Shown here piece by piece: positions 1-7,405 of a DNA stretch of 36,296 bases. The DNA lies in assembly GCA_900544675.1 (NCBI GenBank), contig UQVZ01000033.1, positions 1 through 36,296 of the forward strand, in the 5' to 3' direction. The position numbers and the translations under genes are program-made. The notes beneath the pieces were generated by a model. It saw only the letters and a program-made list of their open reading frames with translations. It searched no databases and had not been told where the DNA came from. The number at the start of each line of letters is the position of its first letter. Position 1 is the stretch's first letter. Source of the DNA: an uncultured Bacteroides sp. (GTDB lineage Bacteria > Bacteroidota > Bacteroidia > Bacteroidales > Bacteroidaceae).

Positions 1-70
1 GGTTCTGCTGCCTTATGCAAGAAATAAAAAATGGAATTGATAGAACCCACCTACAGGTAGTTTCTCGGAT

Positions 71-967
71 ATGAATTTTAATATAAATACGTATGCGGAA
101 ATTGGAGTCGGCTATTCTCGTCAGTTGACAGAGAAACTTTCTGTAGGTGGACGTGTAAAAGTATTATTGGGTATTGCTCATGCCGAAATGGAGGTAAACA
201 ACTTTGATGTATACGTGGATGAAGATTTGCAGAATGGCAATTATGAAAATCTGAACCCTTATCAGACTTATGGTAGAGCAAATGTTGACGCACATATTTC
301 TACTACAATGAAAGGTGGTGGACTTAGTTTTAATGAATCTACCGGACAGATTGAAGGTTTTGATATCAATGGTGATAATTTAGGTATCGCAGGTGCAGGA
401 TTTGGTATTGATTTAGGAGCCAGCTATAAGGTTTGGGATAATCTGACTGTATCTGCTGCTGTACTCGATTTGGGATTTATTAAATGGAAAGAAAGCGAAA
501 CTACTGTAGCAGCGCCGGAAAACAGCAACTTTGAGGTGACTGGAAGTAATTACCAGGATTTTGTGGATGGCGACTTCTTAAGCATGGAACGTTTTAATTT
601 CGTACAAGATAAAGACGCGGCTTCAAAGAGTAAAACCACATTGGCTTCTACCATCCTGCTGGCAGGTGAGTATGGATTGCTGGATAACAAATTGAGTATC
701 GGTGCTATGTATACAGCACGTTTTACTAAACCGAAGGCATTGAATGAACTGACCTTCTCTGCTACTTATCGTCCGAAGAACTGGTTTAATATAGCTGGTA
801 GTTATTCACCGATTCAGGCTGGAGGTAAATCTTTTGGTCTGGCATTGAAGTTAGGTCCTTTGTTCTTGGGTACTGACTATATGTATTTTGGAAGTAAATC
901 AAAAGCTGTGAATGCCTTTATCGGTTTGTCTATTCCTTTGGGTAAGAGTAAAAGTTCGGATATTTGA
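71..967 (+). CDS. DUF5723 family outer-membrane protein, C-terminal part
   Basis: The 298 residues show alternating amphipathic strands, Gly-rich turns and motifs such as YAEIGVGYSRQ, GIDLGASYKVWDNLTVSAAV and LLDNKLSIGAMY. These are typical of DUF5723 proteins, predicted Bacteroidetes outer-membrane beta-barrels of unknown function. Family members are usually about 450 residues with a signal peptide; here the first third is missing. The ATG at 71 is probably not the true start, because the same frame stays open back to position 44 and reads NPPTGSFSD, which looks like family sequence. Further left the frame meets TGA-TAG at 38-43, although LPY (frame 2) and IKNGID (frame 3) still resemble the family. 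The gene is either frameshifted or carries sequence errors near the window edge. It converges on the yfcE-like gene with a hairpin between them. Confidence 0.75.
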   Translation: MNFNINTYAEIGVGYSRQLTEKLSVGGRVKVLLGIAHAEMEVNNFDVYVDEDLQNGNYENLNPYQTYGRANVDAHISTTMKGGGLSFNESTGQIEGFDINGDNLGIAGAGFGIDLGASYKVWDNLTVSAAVLDLGFIKWKESETTVAAPENSNFEVTGSNYQDFVDGDFLSMERFNFVQDKDAASKSKTTLASTILLAGEYGLLDNKLSIGAMYTARFTKPKALNELTFSATYRPKNWFNIAGSYSPIQAGGKSFGLALKLGPLFLGTDYMYFGSKSKAVNAFIGLSIPLGKSKSSDI

Positions 968-1005
968 TTGTATTAAATATCAAGTTTTAATAAGTTAATA
1001 TAAAA

Positions 1006-1091
1006 AAGAAAGACTCTCTTGCGGAAGTAGCGTATTTTGTCTTGTCTGTCTTTATTTTTATTATGCTAATCCGGCAAGAGATGTCTTTCTT
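1006..1091. terminator. hairpin between convergent genes
   Basis: Arms at 1006-1025 and 1070-1091 are reverse complements apart from small bulges (cores CTCTTGCGGA and TCCGGCAAGAG). T-rich sequence follows on the plus side and A-rich sequence flanks the other side, so it could terminate both the DUF5723 gene and the yfcE-like gene. Confidence 0.55.
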
Positions 1092-1102
1092 GTTTTTCGT
1101 TT

Positions 1103-1642
1103 TCAGATTTCCATTGATTTCAGAAGAGAACCGTCAAGGTGATGAATGGAAATGATTCCGTTTTCGTAAGTGGCAAACGTGGGTACGTTTCCTCCTTTAG
1201 GAAAAGTAATTGACCCTGTATTGCATATAGTTAGTTCGTTTTGCTTTTCCAGTTTCCATAAATGTGTATGTCCGTAAAACAATGCATCGTATTTCCCTTT
1301 AGGCAATTTTTCTTCATTATATAGATGCCCGTGTGTCAGGAAAAGTTGTTTCCCGTTATCTGATACAATCGCATAGTCGGACAGAATAGGGAAGTCGAGT
1401 AGCATTTGGTCTACTTCCGAGTCGCAATTACCACGGACAGACAAAATAGTATCGGGAAATTGATTAAGGCATTCTGCTATTCCTTTTGGGTCTAATCCTT
1501 CCGGCAGTCTATTTCGTGGACCGTAATTCAGAATATCTCCCAGGATGCAAAGCATGTTACATTGAGTTTTTTCATAAAAATCCATTACTTGTTGCAGGCG
1601 AGGCAATGAGCCATGGATATCAGATACGATTAAATATTTCAT
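1103..1642 (-). CDS. yfcE: YfcE/MJ0936-family metallophosphoesterase
   Basis: This is a 179-residue cytosolic calcineurin-like phosphodiesterase of YfcE type. The dinuclear-metal motifs appear in order: DIHGS near residue 8, GDILNYGPR near 35, GNCDSE near 71, HGH near 104 and GHTH near 124, then the family ending NTGSITFPKGG. Length matches E. coli YfcE (about 180). There is no signal peptide. YfcE proteins hydrolyse phosphodiester model substrates in vitro; the physiological substrate is not established. The gene is divergent from the OmpA-family gene and has a TAnnTTTG box upstream on its own strand (1671-1678). Confidence 0.9.
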   Translation of the reverse strand: MKYLIVSDIHGSLPRLQQVMDFYEKTQCNMLCILGDILNYGPRNRLPEGLDPKGIAECLNQFPDTILSVRGNCDSEVDQMLLDFPILSDYAIVSDNGKQLFLTHGHLYNEEKLPKGKYDALFYGHTHLWKLEKQNELTICNTGSITFPKGGNVPTFATYENGIISIHHLDGSLLKSMEI

Positions 1643-1670
1643 AAGTTATTTGGTTAAGGGTTATCCGCTG

Positions 1671-1678
1671 CAAAAATA
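1671..1678 (-). promoter_or_regulatory. -7 promoter box for the yfcE-like gene
   Basis: On the minus strand this reads TATTTTTG, an exact TAnnTTTG match to the Bacteroidetes primary-sigma -7 element, about 28 bp before the start codon. No convincing -33 TTTG was seen. The rest of the divergent 1643-1907 spacer is AT-rich; no clear promoter for the OmpA-family gene was identified in it. Confidence 0.45.
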
Positions 1679-1907
1679 AGAAGAAGAAATGGAAGGTTTT
1701 CCGTTCTGCAATCGGAAATTTTAAATGCATTCATTTTCTTACCATAATAATACAACTATTTTGTTAATACTTTTTTTAGACGGATAAGTTCGATTTTTAA
1801 CCATTTAGAATGGGTATTCAATAAAATAGTAATAAATGCGCGATGTTAATGTTGTGGCTTATTGCATATATGCCTACTTTTATATTAAATTTATAAAAGA
1901 GAAAAAT

Positions 1908-3104
1908 ATGGTAAGTAGAAAATTTTTATTTCTTGCAGTGTTCTCAGCACTAGGCTTGTCGGCGTTTTCTCAGATGTCGTCCGATCGGATTTATTTAGGT
2001 GTTAGAGGAGGAATGGGCCTTTCATGGGCTAAGTATTCCGAGTTGAAAAATCGCGATCCGAAGATGTTATTCGGAGGAGGTGGTGGTGTATTTGCTGAAT
2101 TTGAGTTTGGTGAAAACCGCCTTTTCTCTATTCGTCCGGAGGTAGACTGGGTTTCCAGAGGCACTAAGATTAGTGACAATGATTTGGATTACCAGTTAAA
2201 AGCCAAGTATGTAGATGTGCGTTTGCCTTTGGTATTCAATTTTGGAGATTATGAAAGTGTACGTCCTTATTTATACGTAGCTCCTATTGTAGGTTTTGTG
2301 CGTGGGGGTAATATTTCGTTGACTGAATATGGGGTAGATTATAAAATAGATGTTTCGGAAGCCAATATGGCAAATACATATTTTGCCGGAGCCATAGGTG
2401 CTGGTGTAAAGATTCCTATTCATTTGAATGGGAATAAACGTCTGCAGTTTGCAGTGGAAGCAAGCTATCAACACGGATTTACCGATACATATAGCGATAT
2501 GGAAAAGAGTGGGGAAGCGATAGCGGTCAATCGTTTCTGGTATGATATACGCGGTAATCGGAAATTGCATGGATTAGAGATTTCCGCTTCGATTGCTGTA
2601 CCGTTAAGCATATTCAAGCGAGCTTCTAAACCTAAAGTGGTAGAGCCTGTTTATATCCCCGAACCGGTTGTGGTAGAGGAAAAACCGGTAGTGGTAGAAG
2701 AAAAGCCATGTTATACGTTGGAAGAAATTATGGATTTGCTGGGTAAAGGTGAGTCGATTACCGGAAAGACCATCTGTGCCATCGATATTATTAATTTTGA
2801 GTTCGACAAGAGTGTCATCAAGAAAGAGTCTTATCCATATCTTGATAAGATTGTGCTCTTGATGAAGAATATGCCTATTCATGTGGTTGTGAGGGGACAT
2901 ACTGATAATGTAGGTGAAGCCGATTACAATATGGAACTTTCGAAAAAACGTGCAGAGGCAGTTTATAACTACTTGTTGGAAGCTGGAGTAGAACCGAGCC
3001 ACCTGTCGTATGAATATTATGGTATGACTCGTCCTATCTCAACGAATGATACTCCGGAAGGTCGCTTGATGAACCGTCGTGTAGAATTTGAAATTACCGA
3101 ATAA
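1908..3104 (+). CDS. OmpA-family outer-membrane protein with N-terminal beta-barrel
   Basis: The 398-residue form starts at the ATG at 1908, immediately before the signal peptide MVSRKFLFLAVFSALGLSAFSQ; the upstream in-frame ATG at 1836 would place 24 unlikely residues before it. Residues about 25-245 form a PorT/OMP-beta-brl-like barrel (YLGVRGGMGLSWAKY, IRPEVDWVSRG). A Pro/Val/Glu-rich linker (PEPVVVEEKPVVVEEKP) follows. The C-terminal OmpA peptidoglycan-binding domain spans about 290-398 and shows INFEFDKS, RGHTDNVG, SKKRAEAVYNYL and NRRVEFEI. The likely role is to tether the outer membrane to peptidoglycan. A lipoprotein gene follows 18 bp later, probably in the same transcript. Confidence 0.9.
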   Translation: MVSRKFLFLAVFSALGLSAFSQMSSDRIYLGVRGGMGLSWAKYSELKNRDPKMLFGGGGGVFAEFEFGENRLFSIRPEVDWVSRGTKISDNDLDYQLKAKYVDVRLPLVFNFGDYESVRPYLYVAPIVGFVRGGNISLTEYGVDYKIDVSEANMANTYFAGAIGAGVKIPIHLNGNKRLQFAVEASYQHGFTDTYSDMEKSGEAIAVNRFWYDIRGNRKLHGLEISASIAVPLSIFKRASKPKVVEPVYIPEPVVVEEKPVVVEEKPCYTLEEIMDLLGKGESITGKTICAIDIINFEFDKSVIKKESYPYLDKIVLLMKNMPIHVVVRGHTDNVGEADYNMELSKKRAEAVYNYLLEAGVEPSHLSYEYYGMTRPISTNDTPEGRLMNRRVEFEITE

Positions 3105-3122
3105 TGTAAAGGAGGGAAAATT

Positions 3123-4346
3123 ATGAAAAAGATAAATACGATAGTAAAGAGTTTGATGCTTTTATTGGTGGCAGGACTGATGTCTGCTTGCAATAAGGAT
3201 GGCTTTGAAACCATTGTAATCGAAGATGGACAGCCCAGTGTCGCACAAATGATTGTTGGTCGCTGGCAACCGAATGGAGGTGAAATAGTCAATCCGAATA
3301 CGGGTGAAATAACCGAAGAAATTGATCCGGGCGAAATTCCTTGGATGGATATTTATGACGATGGCACCGGGGATATGGATCAAGGTGGAAGTGGTTCCGG
3401 TGGAAGTACAGGCGGAGGTGACTTTAGTTGGAATGTAGACGAAGGTGATATACCGGGTCCGGGTATTGGAGGTGGAGGTCTCTATGACGGTAGGGGTCCA
3501 TCGTTCAATTTTGGTGATTACCATTGGTATATTTTCCAGCTTACCGAACGTGTCTTGATTATTTATCGTTTTTATGGCGATTACATTATCATTTATTATT
3601 ATTTCCGTATCGGTGATTTTAATGTGCCGGAACCTGAGCCGGAACCTGAACCTGTAAAGAATATGATTATTGAAATACAGGAATCAACTTTTAGGGGAGC
3701 GACGGAACCATCGTCTGTTAATACGTATAGGTTTACTTATGATGATGAAGGTCGTATTCAGAATTATTACATTATAAATGGTAATTATACATACGATTGG
3801 ACATATAGTTACAAAGGTGTAGAAGAGGTATATGTAACAGGTGATGAGTCGTATATGGCTTATATAATGAGGGATGGTGGAATTGAATATTTATATAATA
3901 CGACTGTTGAAAGTACTGATGGAAAATTGGTTGCGAGTCCTGTCTATGATGAAAACGGGTATATGGTATTATTAAATAATAATACGTTTGAATATGAAAA
4001 TGGAAATTTGGTAACATTCAATTGCCGTGGTTCTGTTTATACTTATGAATATACAGATGAGAAAAATAATGCGAATCTTGATTTGAATTGTTTTATTTCG
4101 AATTGTAGTACTTATGAGTATGATTATAGTCATTACTCTTTATTCACTCCATTTAGATTTTATGGAAAATCATCAGAAAATTTGATTTCTAAAGAAATTT
4201 GGTTTACTGGAGCTGATTTTGATTATGAATATGAGTATGAGAAGGACAGTCAAGGTCGTATTTCATCTATCGTACGGAAGACGATGTCCCGATATAATGC
4301 AGATATGTTGAGCAGAACTACTTATACCATTACTTATGCAGACTAA
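3123..4346 (+). CDS. surface lipoprotein with Gly-rich linker and YD-repeat-like C-terminus
   Basis: The 407-residue protein has a lipoprotein signal peptide ending LMSAC with lipidated Cys23. A short segment like the start of lipocalin-type Bacteroides lipoproteins (VGRWQP) follows, then an acidic Gly/Ser-rich stretch at about 80-120. Next is an aromatic, strand-like region (about 130-167, with YIIIYYYF), then a PEPEPEPEP hinge at 169-177. The C-terminal half contains repeated YDxxGR-type hairpins (FTYDDEGRI, YDENGYM, EYEKDSQGRI), like the DUF4595/YD-repeat lipoproteins of Bacteroidales. The start is supported by GGAGG at 3111-3115. It lies 18 bp after the OmpA-family gene, so they probably share an operon. 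No enzymatic function can be assigned. Confidence 0.8.
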   Translation: MKKINTIVKSLMLLLVAGLMSACNKDGFETIVIEDGQPSVAQMIVGRWQPNGGEIVNPNTGEITEEIDPGEIPWMDIYDDGTGDMDQGGSGSGGSTGGGDFSWNVDEGDIPGPGIGGGGLYDGRGPSFNFGDYHWYIFQLTERVLIIYRFYGDYIIIYYYFRIGDFNVPEPEPEPEPVKNMIIEIQESTFRGATEPSSVNTYRFTYDDEGRIQNYYIINGNYTYDWTYSYKGVEEVYVTGDESYMAYIMRDGGIEYLYNTTVESTDGKLVASPVYDENGYMVLLNNNTFEYENGNLVTFNCRGSVYTYEYTDEKNNANLDLNCFISNCSTYEYDYSHYSLFTPFRFYGKSSENLISKEIWFTGADFDYEYEYEKDSQGRISSIVRKTMSRYNADMLSRTTYTITYAD

Positions 4347-4372
4347 TTCTCTCTGTAAATAGGTCGTAATAG

Positions 4373-4408
4373 AAAAGTGAGGTTGTCGGTGATGACAGCC
4401 TCACTTTT
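4373..4408. terminator. bidirectional intrinsic terminator
   Basis: Arms 4373-4387 and 4394-4408 form a 15-bp stem with one G-U pair and a 6-nt loop, with A-tract and T-tract flanks on opposite sides. It lies between the convergent lipoprotein genes. Confidence 0.8.
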
Positions 4409-4411
4409 TCA

Positions 4412-4795
4412 TTATTCGTTTTTGTCTTGTATTTCATTTATAACCTTGTCGATGAAATCATCGGCTTGTTGCATCAGGTCGTTGAATTGTTCTTTCAGTT
4501 CTTCGTGATTGAATTCGACAGCTTTGTCCGACATCTCTTCCGTAAATTTCTCCAACTCTTTCCGTTGGTCTTCGGTCATGTTTTCCAATACCTTTTTTCC
4601 TTTTTCGTTGATGCTGCGGTATTTTTCGCCTACCTCTTTCCAGTCTTCTTCAGTATAGGTAGAGGCGTTTTGAAGGGTTTCTTCGGTCAAGGCTTTCATG
4701 TCGTTCACATAATCTTGTGCGCTGTAGCTGGTGCATGCGGTCAGACACAGGCTGGCAAAGCCGAGGGCAAAGGTAAGTTTAGATAGCTTTTTCAT
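4412..4795 (-). CDS. small helical lipoprotein (DUF6565-like)
   Basis: The 127-residue protein has a signal peptide and lipobox CLTAC with lipidated Cys21. The mature part is highly charged, Glu/Lys-rich and predicted almost wholly alpha-helical or coiled coil (KYRSINEKGKKVLENMTEDQRKELEKF). Similar small lipoproteins are common in Bacteroides and are annotated DUF6565 or hypothetical; no function is known. It is divergent from the GH2 gene and has a TACCTTTG box upstream on its strand. Confidence 0.8.
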   Translation of the reverse strand: MKKLSKLTFALGFASLCLTACTSYSAQDYVNDMKALTEETLQNASTYTEEDWKEVGEKYRSINEKGKKVLENMTEDQRKELEKFTEEMSDKAVEFNHEELKEQFNDLMQQADDFIDKVINEIQDKNE

Positions 4796-4823
4796 AAGTT
4801 TTCTGTTTTAAAGTGAGTATGGG

Positions 4824-4831
4824 CAAAGGTA
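4824..4831 (-). promoter_or_regulatory. -7 promoter box for the small lipoprotein
   Basis: The minus strand reads TACCTTTG, an exact TAnnTTTG match about 28 bp before the start codon. No clear -33 element is visible. Confidence 0.4.
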
Positions 4832-4839
4832 TATAAATT

Positions 4840-4871
4840 ATTGGAATGAGTGGATAAATTCCTTATTTTTG
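4840..4871 (+). promoter_or_regulatory. Bacteroidetes-type promoter for the GH2 gene
   Basis: ATTG at 4840-4843 and TATTTTTG at 4864-4871 are separated by 20 bp, matching the TTTG/TAnnTTTG consensus. The ATG at 4904 lies 32 bp downstream. An alternative in-frame ATG at 4850 falls between the two boxes and so cannot be the start if this promoter is used. Confidence 0.65.
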
Positions 4872-4903
4872 TGGTACATTCAAAAACACTTAAAATAGTT
4901 ACT

Positions 4904-7270
4904 ATGAAAAAACAGATGCTTATTTATTGGATGCTGATGCTGGTTCTGGCGGTTTCGGCATCTCCGAGAAAACAATTATTCAACGACGGCTGGCTGTTCT
5001 GCCTGGGCGATGTGCCCGAAGCTAAGGATATGACTTTCGATGATGCTTCGTGGCGCGGGATTACCCTTCCTCACGACTGGAGTATCGAAGGGAAGTTCGA
5101 CAAGGATGCGCCTGCAGGCAATGACGGCGGTTATCTGCCTACGGGTATCGGCTGGTATCGCAAGACTTTCGATTTGCCCGAAGGTTGTGAGGATAAGAAA
5201 CTCCGGCTTTATTTCGAAGGCGTATACATGAACTCGGATGTATATGTCAACGGGCAACGTGCCGGAGGACATCCGTATGGCTATTCTTCGTTTTTCGTCG
5301 ATTTGGCTCCATACGTGAAAGCCGGGAAGAATACGGTGGCGGTAAGGGTAGACAATTCGCAGCAGAAAAATTGCCGTTGGTACACAGGTTCGGGCATTTA
5401 CCGCAATGTATGGCTGATAGAGACCGGTTATGTGCATGTTGCTGACTGGGGAACTCAGATTACGACTCCCGACCTGCATACGGTGGTGATGAAAACGGAT
5501 GTGGAGAATGCTACGCAGGAAAAGAAAACGGTTGAGGTGAAGGTGGAAATAGCCGGTCAGACGGAAGCGAAGACTTACGAGTTGCAGCCCGAAAGCCGGA
5601 TAACTGCCGAATATCAGTTGCATGTGCCCGATGCTGAACCGTGGTCGCTGGAACAACCAAAGTTGTACGCGGCGCATATCACGGTAAGCGGGCAAGGCAA
5701 AGTGTTGGATAGTACGGAGGAGTCCTTCGGTTTCCGTACGCTGGCTTATTCGGCAGAAAAAGGTTTCCTCTTGAATGGGAAACCGGTGCTGCTGAACGGA
5801 GCTTGCCTGCACCATGATAATGGCATTTTAGGCGCTGCCGCTTACGACCGTGCCGAATGGCGGAAGGTGGAACTGATGAAACAAGCCGGATTCAATGCCG
5901 TACGTACTTCGCACAATGTGCCTTCCGAGACTTTTCTGGATGCTTGCGATGCTTTGGGCATGTTGGTCATCGATGAGGCTTTCGACGGTTGGCGCGAATC
6001 GAAAAATACATACGATTACCATACGTTGTTTGATGAGTGGTGGGAGCGCGATGTAGAGGCGATGGTGCTTCGCGACCGCAATCATCCCAGTATTTTCTGT
6101 TGGAGTATCGGCAATGAAGTTATCGAGCGGAAAAAGATTGAAGTCGTAACCACTGCCCGTAAGCTGGCAGGGCTTTGCCGCAAGCTTGACCCTACCCGTC
6201 CGGTTACTTCGGCATTGGCAGCTTGGGATAGTGACTGGGAAATCTATGACCCGTTGGCTGAGGCGCATGATATCGTGGGCTATAATTACATGATTCATAA
6301 ATCGGAAAGTGACCATCAGCGCGTTCCTTCACGCATCATGATGCAGACCGAATCGTATCCGAATGATGCCTGGAAGAATTTCCGGAAGGTGAAAGACCAT
6401 ACTTATATCATAGGTGATTTTGTATGGACTGCTATGGACTATATCGGTGAGTCGGGTATCGGGCGTTGGTATTACGAAGGCGATGTGCCGGGCGAGCATT
6501 ATCATCGTCCGTTATATCCGTGGCATGCCGCTTATTGCGGCGATATTGACCTGACCGGATTGCGCAAACCTATCAGCTATTACCGTTCGATGTTGTGGAA
6601 CGAAGCGGGAGACGAACATCTGTATATCGCCGTGAAGGAACCTGACGGTTACAAGGGAAAGATACAGACTACGCTTTGGGGTACGTGGCCTACCTTTGCT
6701 TCCTGGAATTGGGAAGGGCACGAAGGCAAGCCGATAGAGGTGGAAGTGTATTCTCATTATCCCACCGTCCGTCTGTATCTGGACGACCGGTTGATAGGCG
6801 AGAAGCCGACAGAAGAGATGAAAGCGGTATTTGCTTTGGCATACGAGCCGGGCACTTTGAAAGCAGAGGGTATCCGTGACGGGAAAGTGATGGAGACTCA
6901 GACTTTGTCTACTGCCGGCGAGGCGGTTTCTGTCCGTCTTACTGCCGACAGAAATCAGCTTATAGCTGATGGGCAAGACCTTGCATTCGTGGTGATAGAA
7001 GCAGTGGATGCTGCCGGGAATGTGGTGCCTGTAGCTGACAATCTTTTATCTGTCGAAGTGAAAGGAGCTGGGACCCTGCTTGCCTTGGGTAATGCCGATA
7101 TTAAGGATGAAGATGCTTATTCAGACGCCACCCATCATTTGTGGAAAGGACGTGCGTTGCTCGTAGTTCGTTCTAACGGGAAAAGCGGCAAGGCGACTGT
7201 ACGTGTTTCGGCTAAGGATATGAAAGGAAAAGAGGTGGTGAAGAGTGTTCAGCTTCGGTTTAAGAAATAA
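4904..7270 (+). CDS. secreted GH2-family beta-galactosidase-type glycosidase
   Basis: The 788-residue protein starts at 4904, giving the signal peptide MKKQMLIYWMLMLVLAVSAS. The GH2 sugar-binding domain (about 20-180: FNDGWLF, LPHDWSIEG, GIGWYRKTF, YVNGQRAGGHPYGYSSF) is followed by an Ig-like domain (about 185-280, ending ESFGFRTL). The TIM barrel follows (LNGACLHHDNGILGAA, VRTSHNVPS). The catalytic acid/base is Glu405 in IGNEV and the likely nucleophile is Glu483 in MMQTES. After the barrel come a DUF4982 domain (about 585-670) and a GH2 C5-type Ig domain. It probably acts in the periplasm or on the surface on beta-galactosides; related family members include beta-glucuronidases, so the substrate is inferred. 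The gene is apparently monocistronic. Confidence 0.9.
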   Translation: MKKQMLIYWMLMLVLAVSASPRKQLFNDGWLFCLGDVPEAKDMTFDDASWRGITLPHDWSIEGKFDKDAPAGNDGGYLPTGIGWYRKTFDLPEGCEDKKLRLYFEGVYMNSDVYVNGQRAGGHPYGYSSFFVDLAPYVKAGKNTVAVRVDNSQQKNCRWYTGSGIYRNVWLIETGYVHVADWGTQITTPDLHTVVMKTDVENATQEKKTVEVKVEIAGQTEAKTYELQPESRITAEYQLHVPDAEPWSLEQPKLYAAHITVSGQGKVLDSTEESFGFRTLAYSAEKGFLLNGKPVLLNGACLHHDNGILGAAAYDRAEWRKVELMKQAGFNAVRTSHNVPSETFLDACDALGMLVIDEAFDGWRESKNTYDYHTLFDEWWERDVEAMVLRDRNHPSIFCWSIGNEVIERKKIEVVTTARKLAGLCRKLDPTRPVTSALAAWDSDWEIYDPLAEAHDIVGYNYMIHKSESDHQRVPSRIMMQTESYPNDAWKNFRKVKDHTYIIGDFVWTAMDYIGESGIGRWYYEGDVPGEHYHRPLYPWHAAYCGDIDLTGLRKPISYYRSMLWNEAGDEHLYIAVKEPDGYKGKIQTTLWGTWPTFASWNWEGHEGKPIEVEVYSHYPTVRLYLDDRLIGEKPTEEMKAVFALAYEPGTLKAEGIRDGKVMETQTLSTAGEAVSVRLTADRNQLIADGQDLAFVVIEAVDAAGNVVPVADNLLSVEVKGAGTLLALGNADIKDEDAYSDATHHLWKGRALLVVRSNGKSGKATVRVSAKDMKGKEVVKSVQLRFKK

Positions 7271-7347
7271 AGCGTTTCATAGATAAGGAATATTGTTTAC
7301 AATATATATGAAGTTGCAATCGAATCCATATTCGTTGGAAATAAAAG

Positions 7348-7383
7348 AAAACAGCCGGTTCGCATCAGCGGACCGGCTGTTTT
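7348..7383. terminator. bidirectional intrinsic terminator
   Basis: A perfect 12-bp stem (7348-7359 with 7372-7383, core ACAGCCGGT/ACCGGCTGT) and 12-nt loop is flanked by A and T runs. It separates the convergent GH2 and nifJ genes. Confidence 0.8.
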
Positions 7384-7405
7384 ATAATAGTATCAATAAG
7401 GATGA

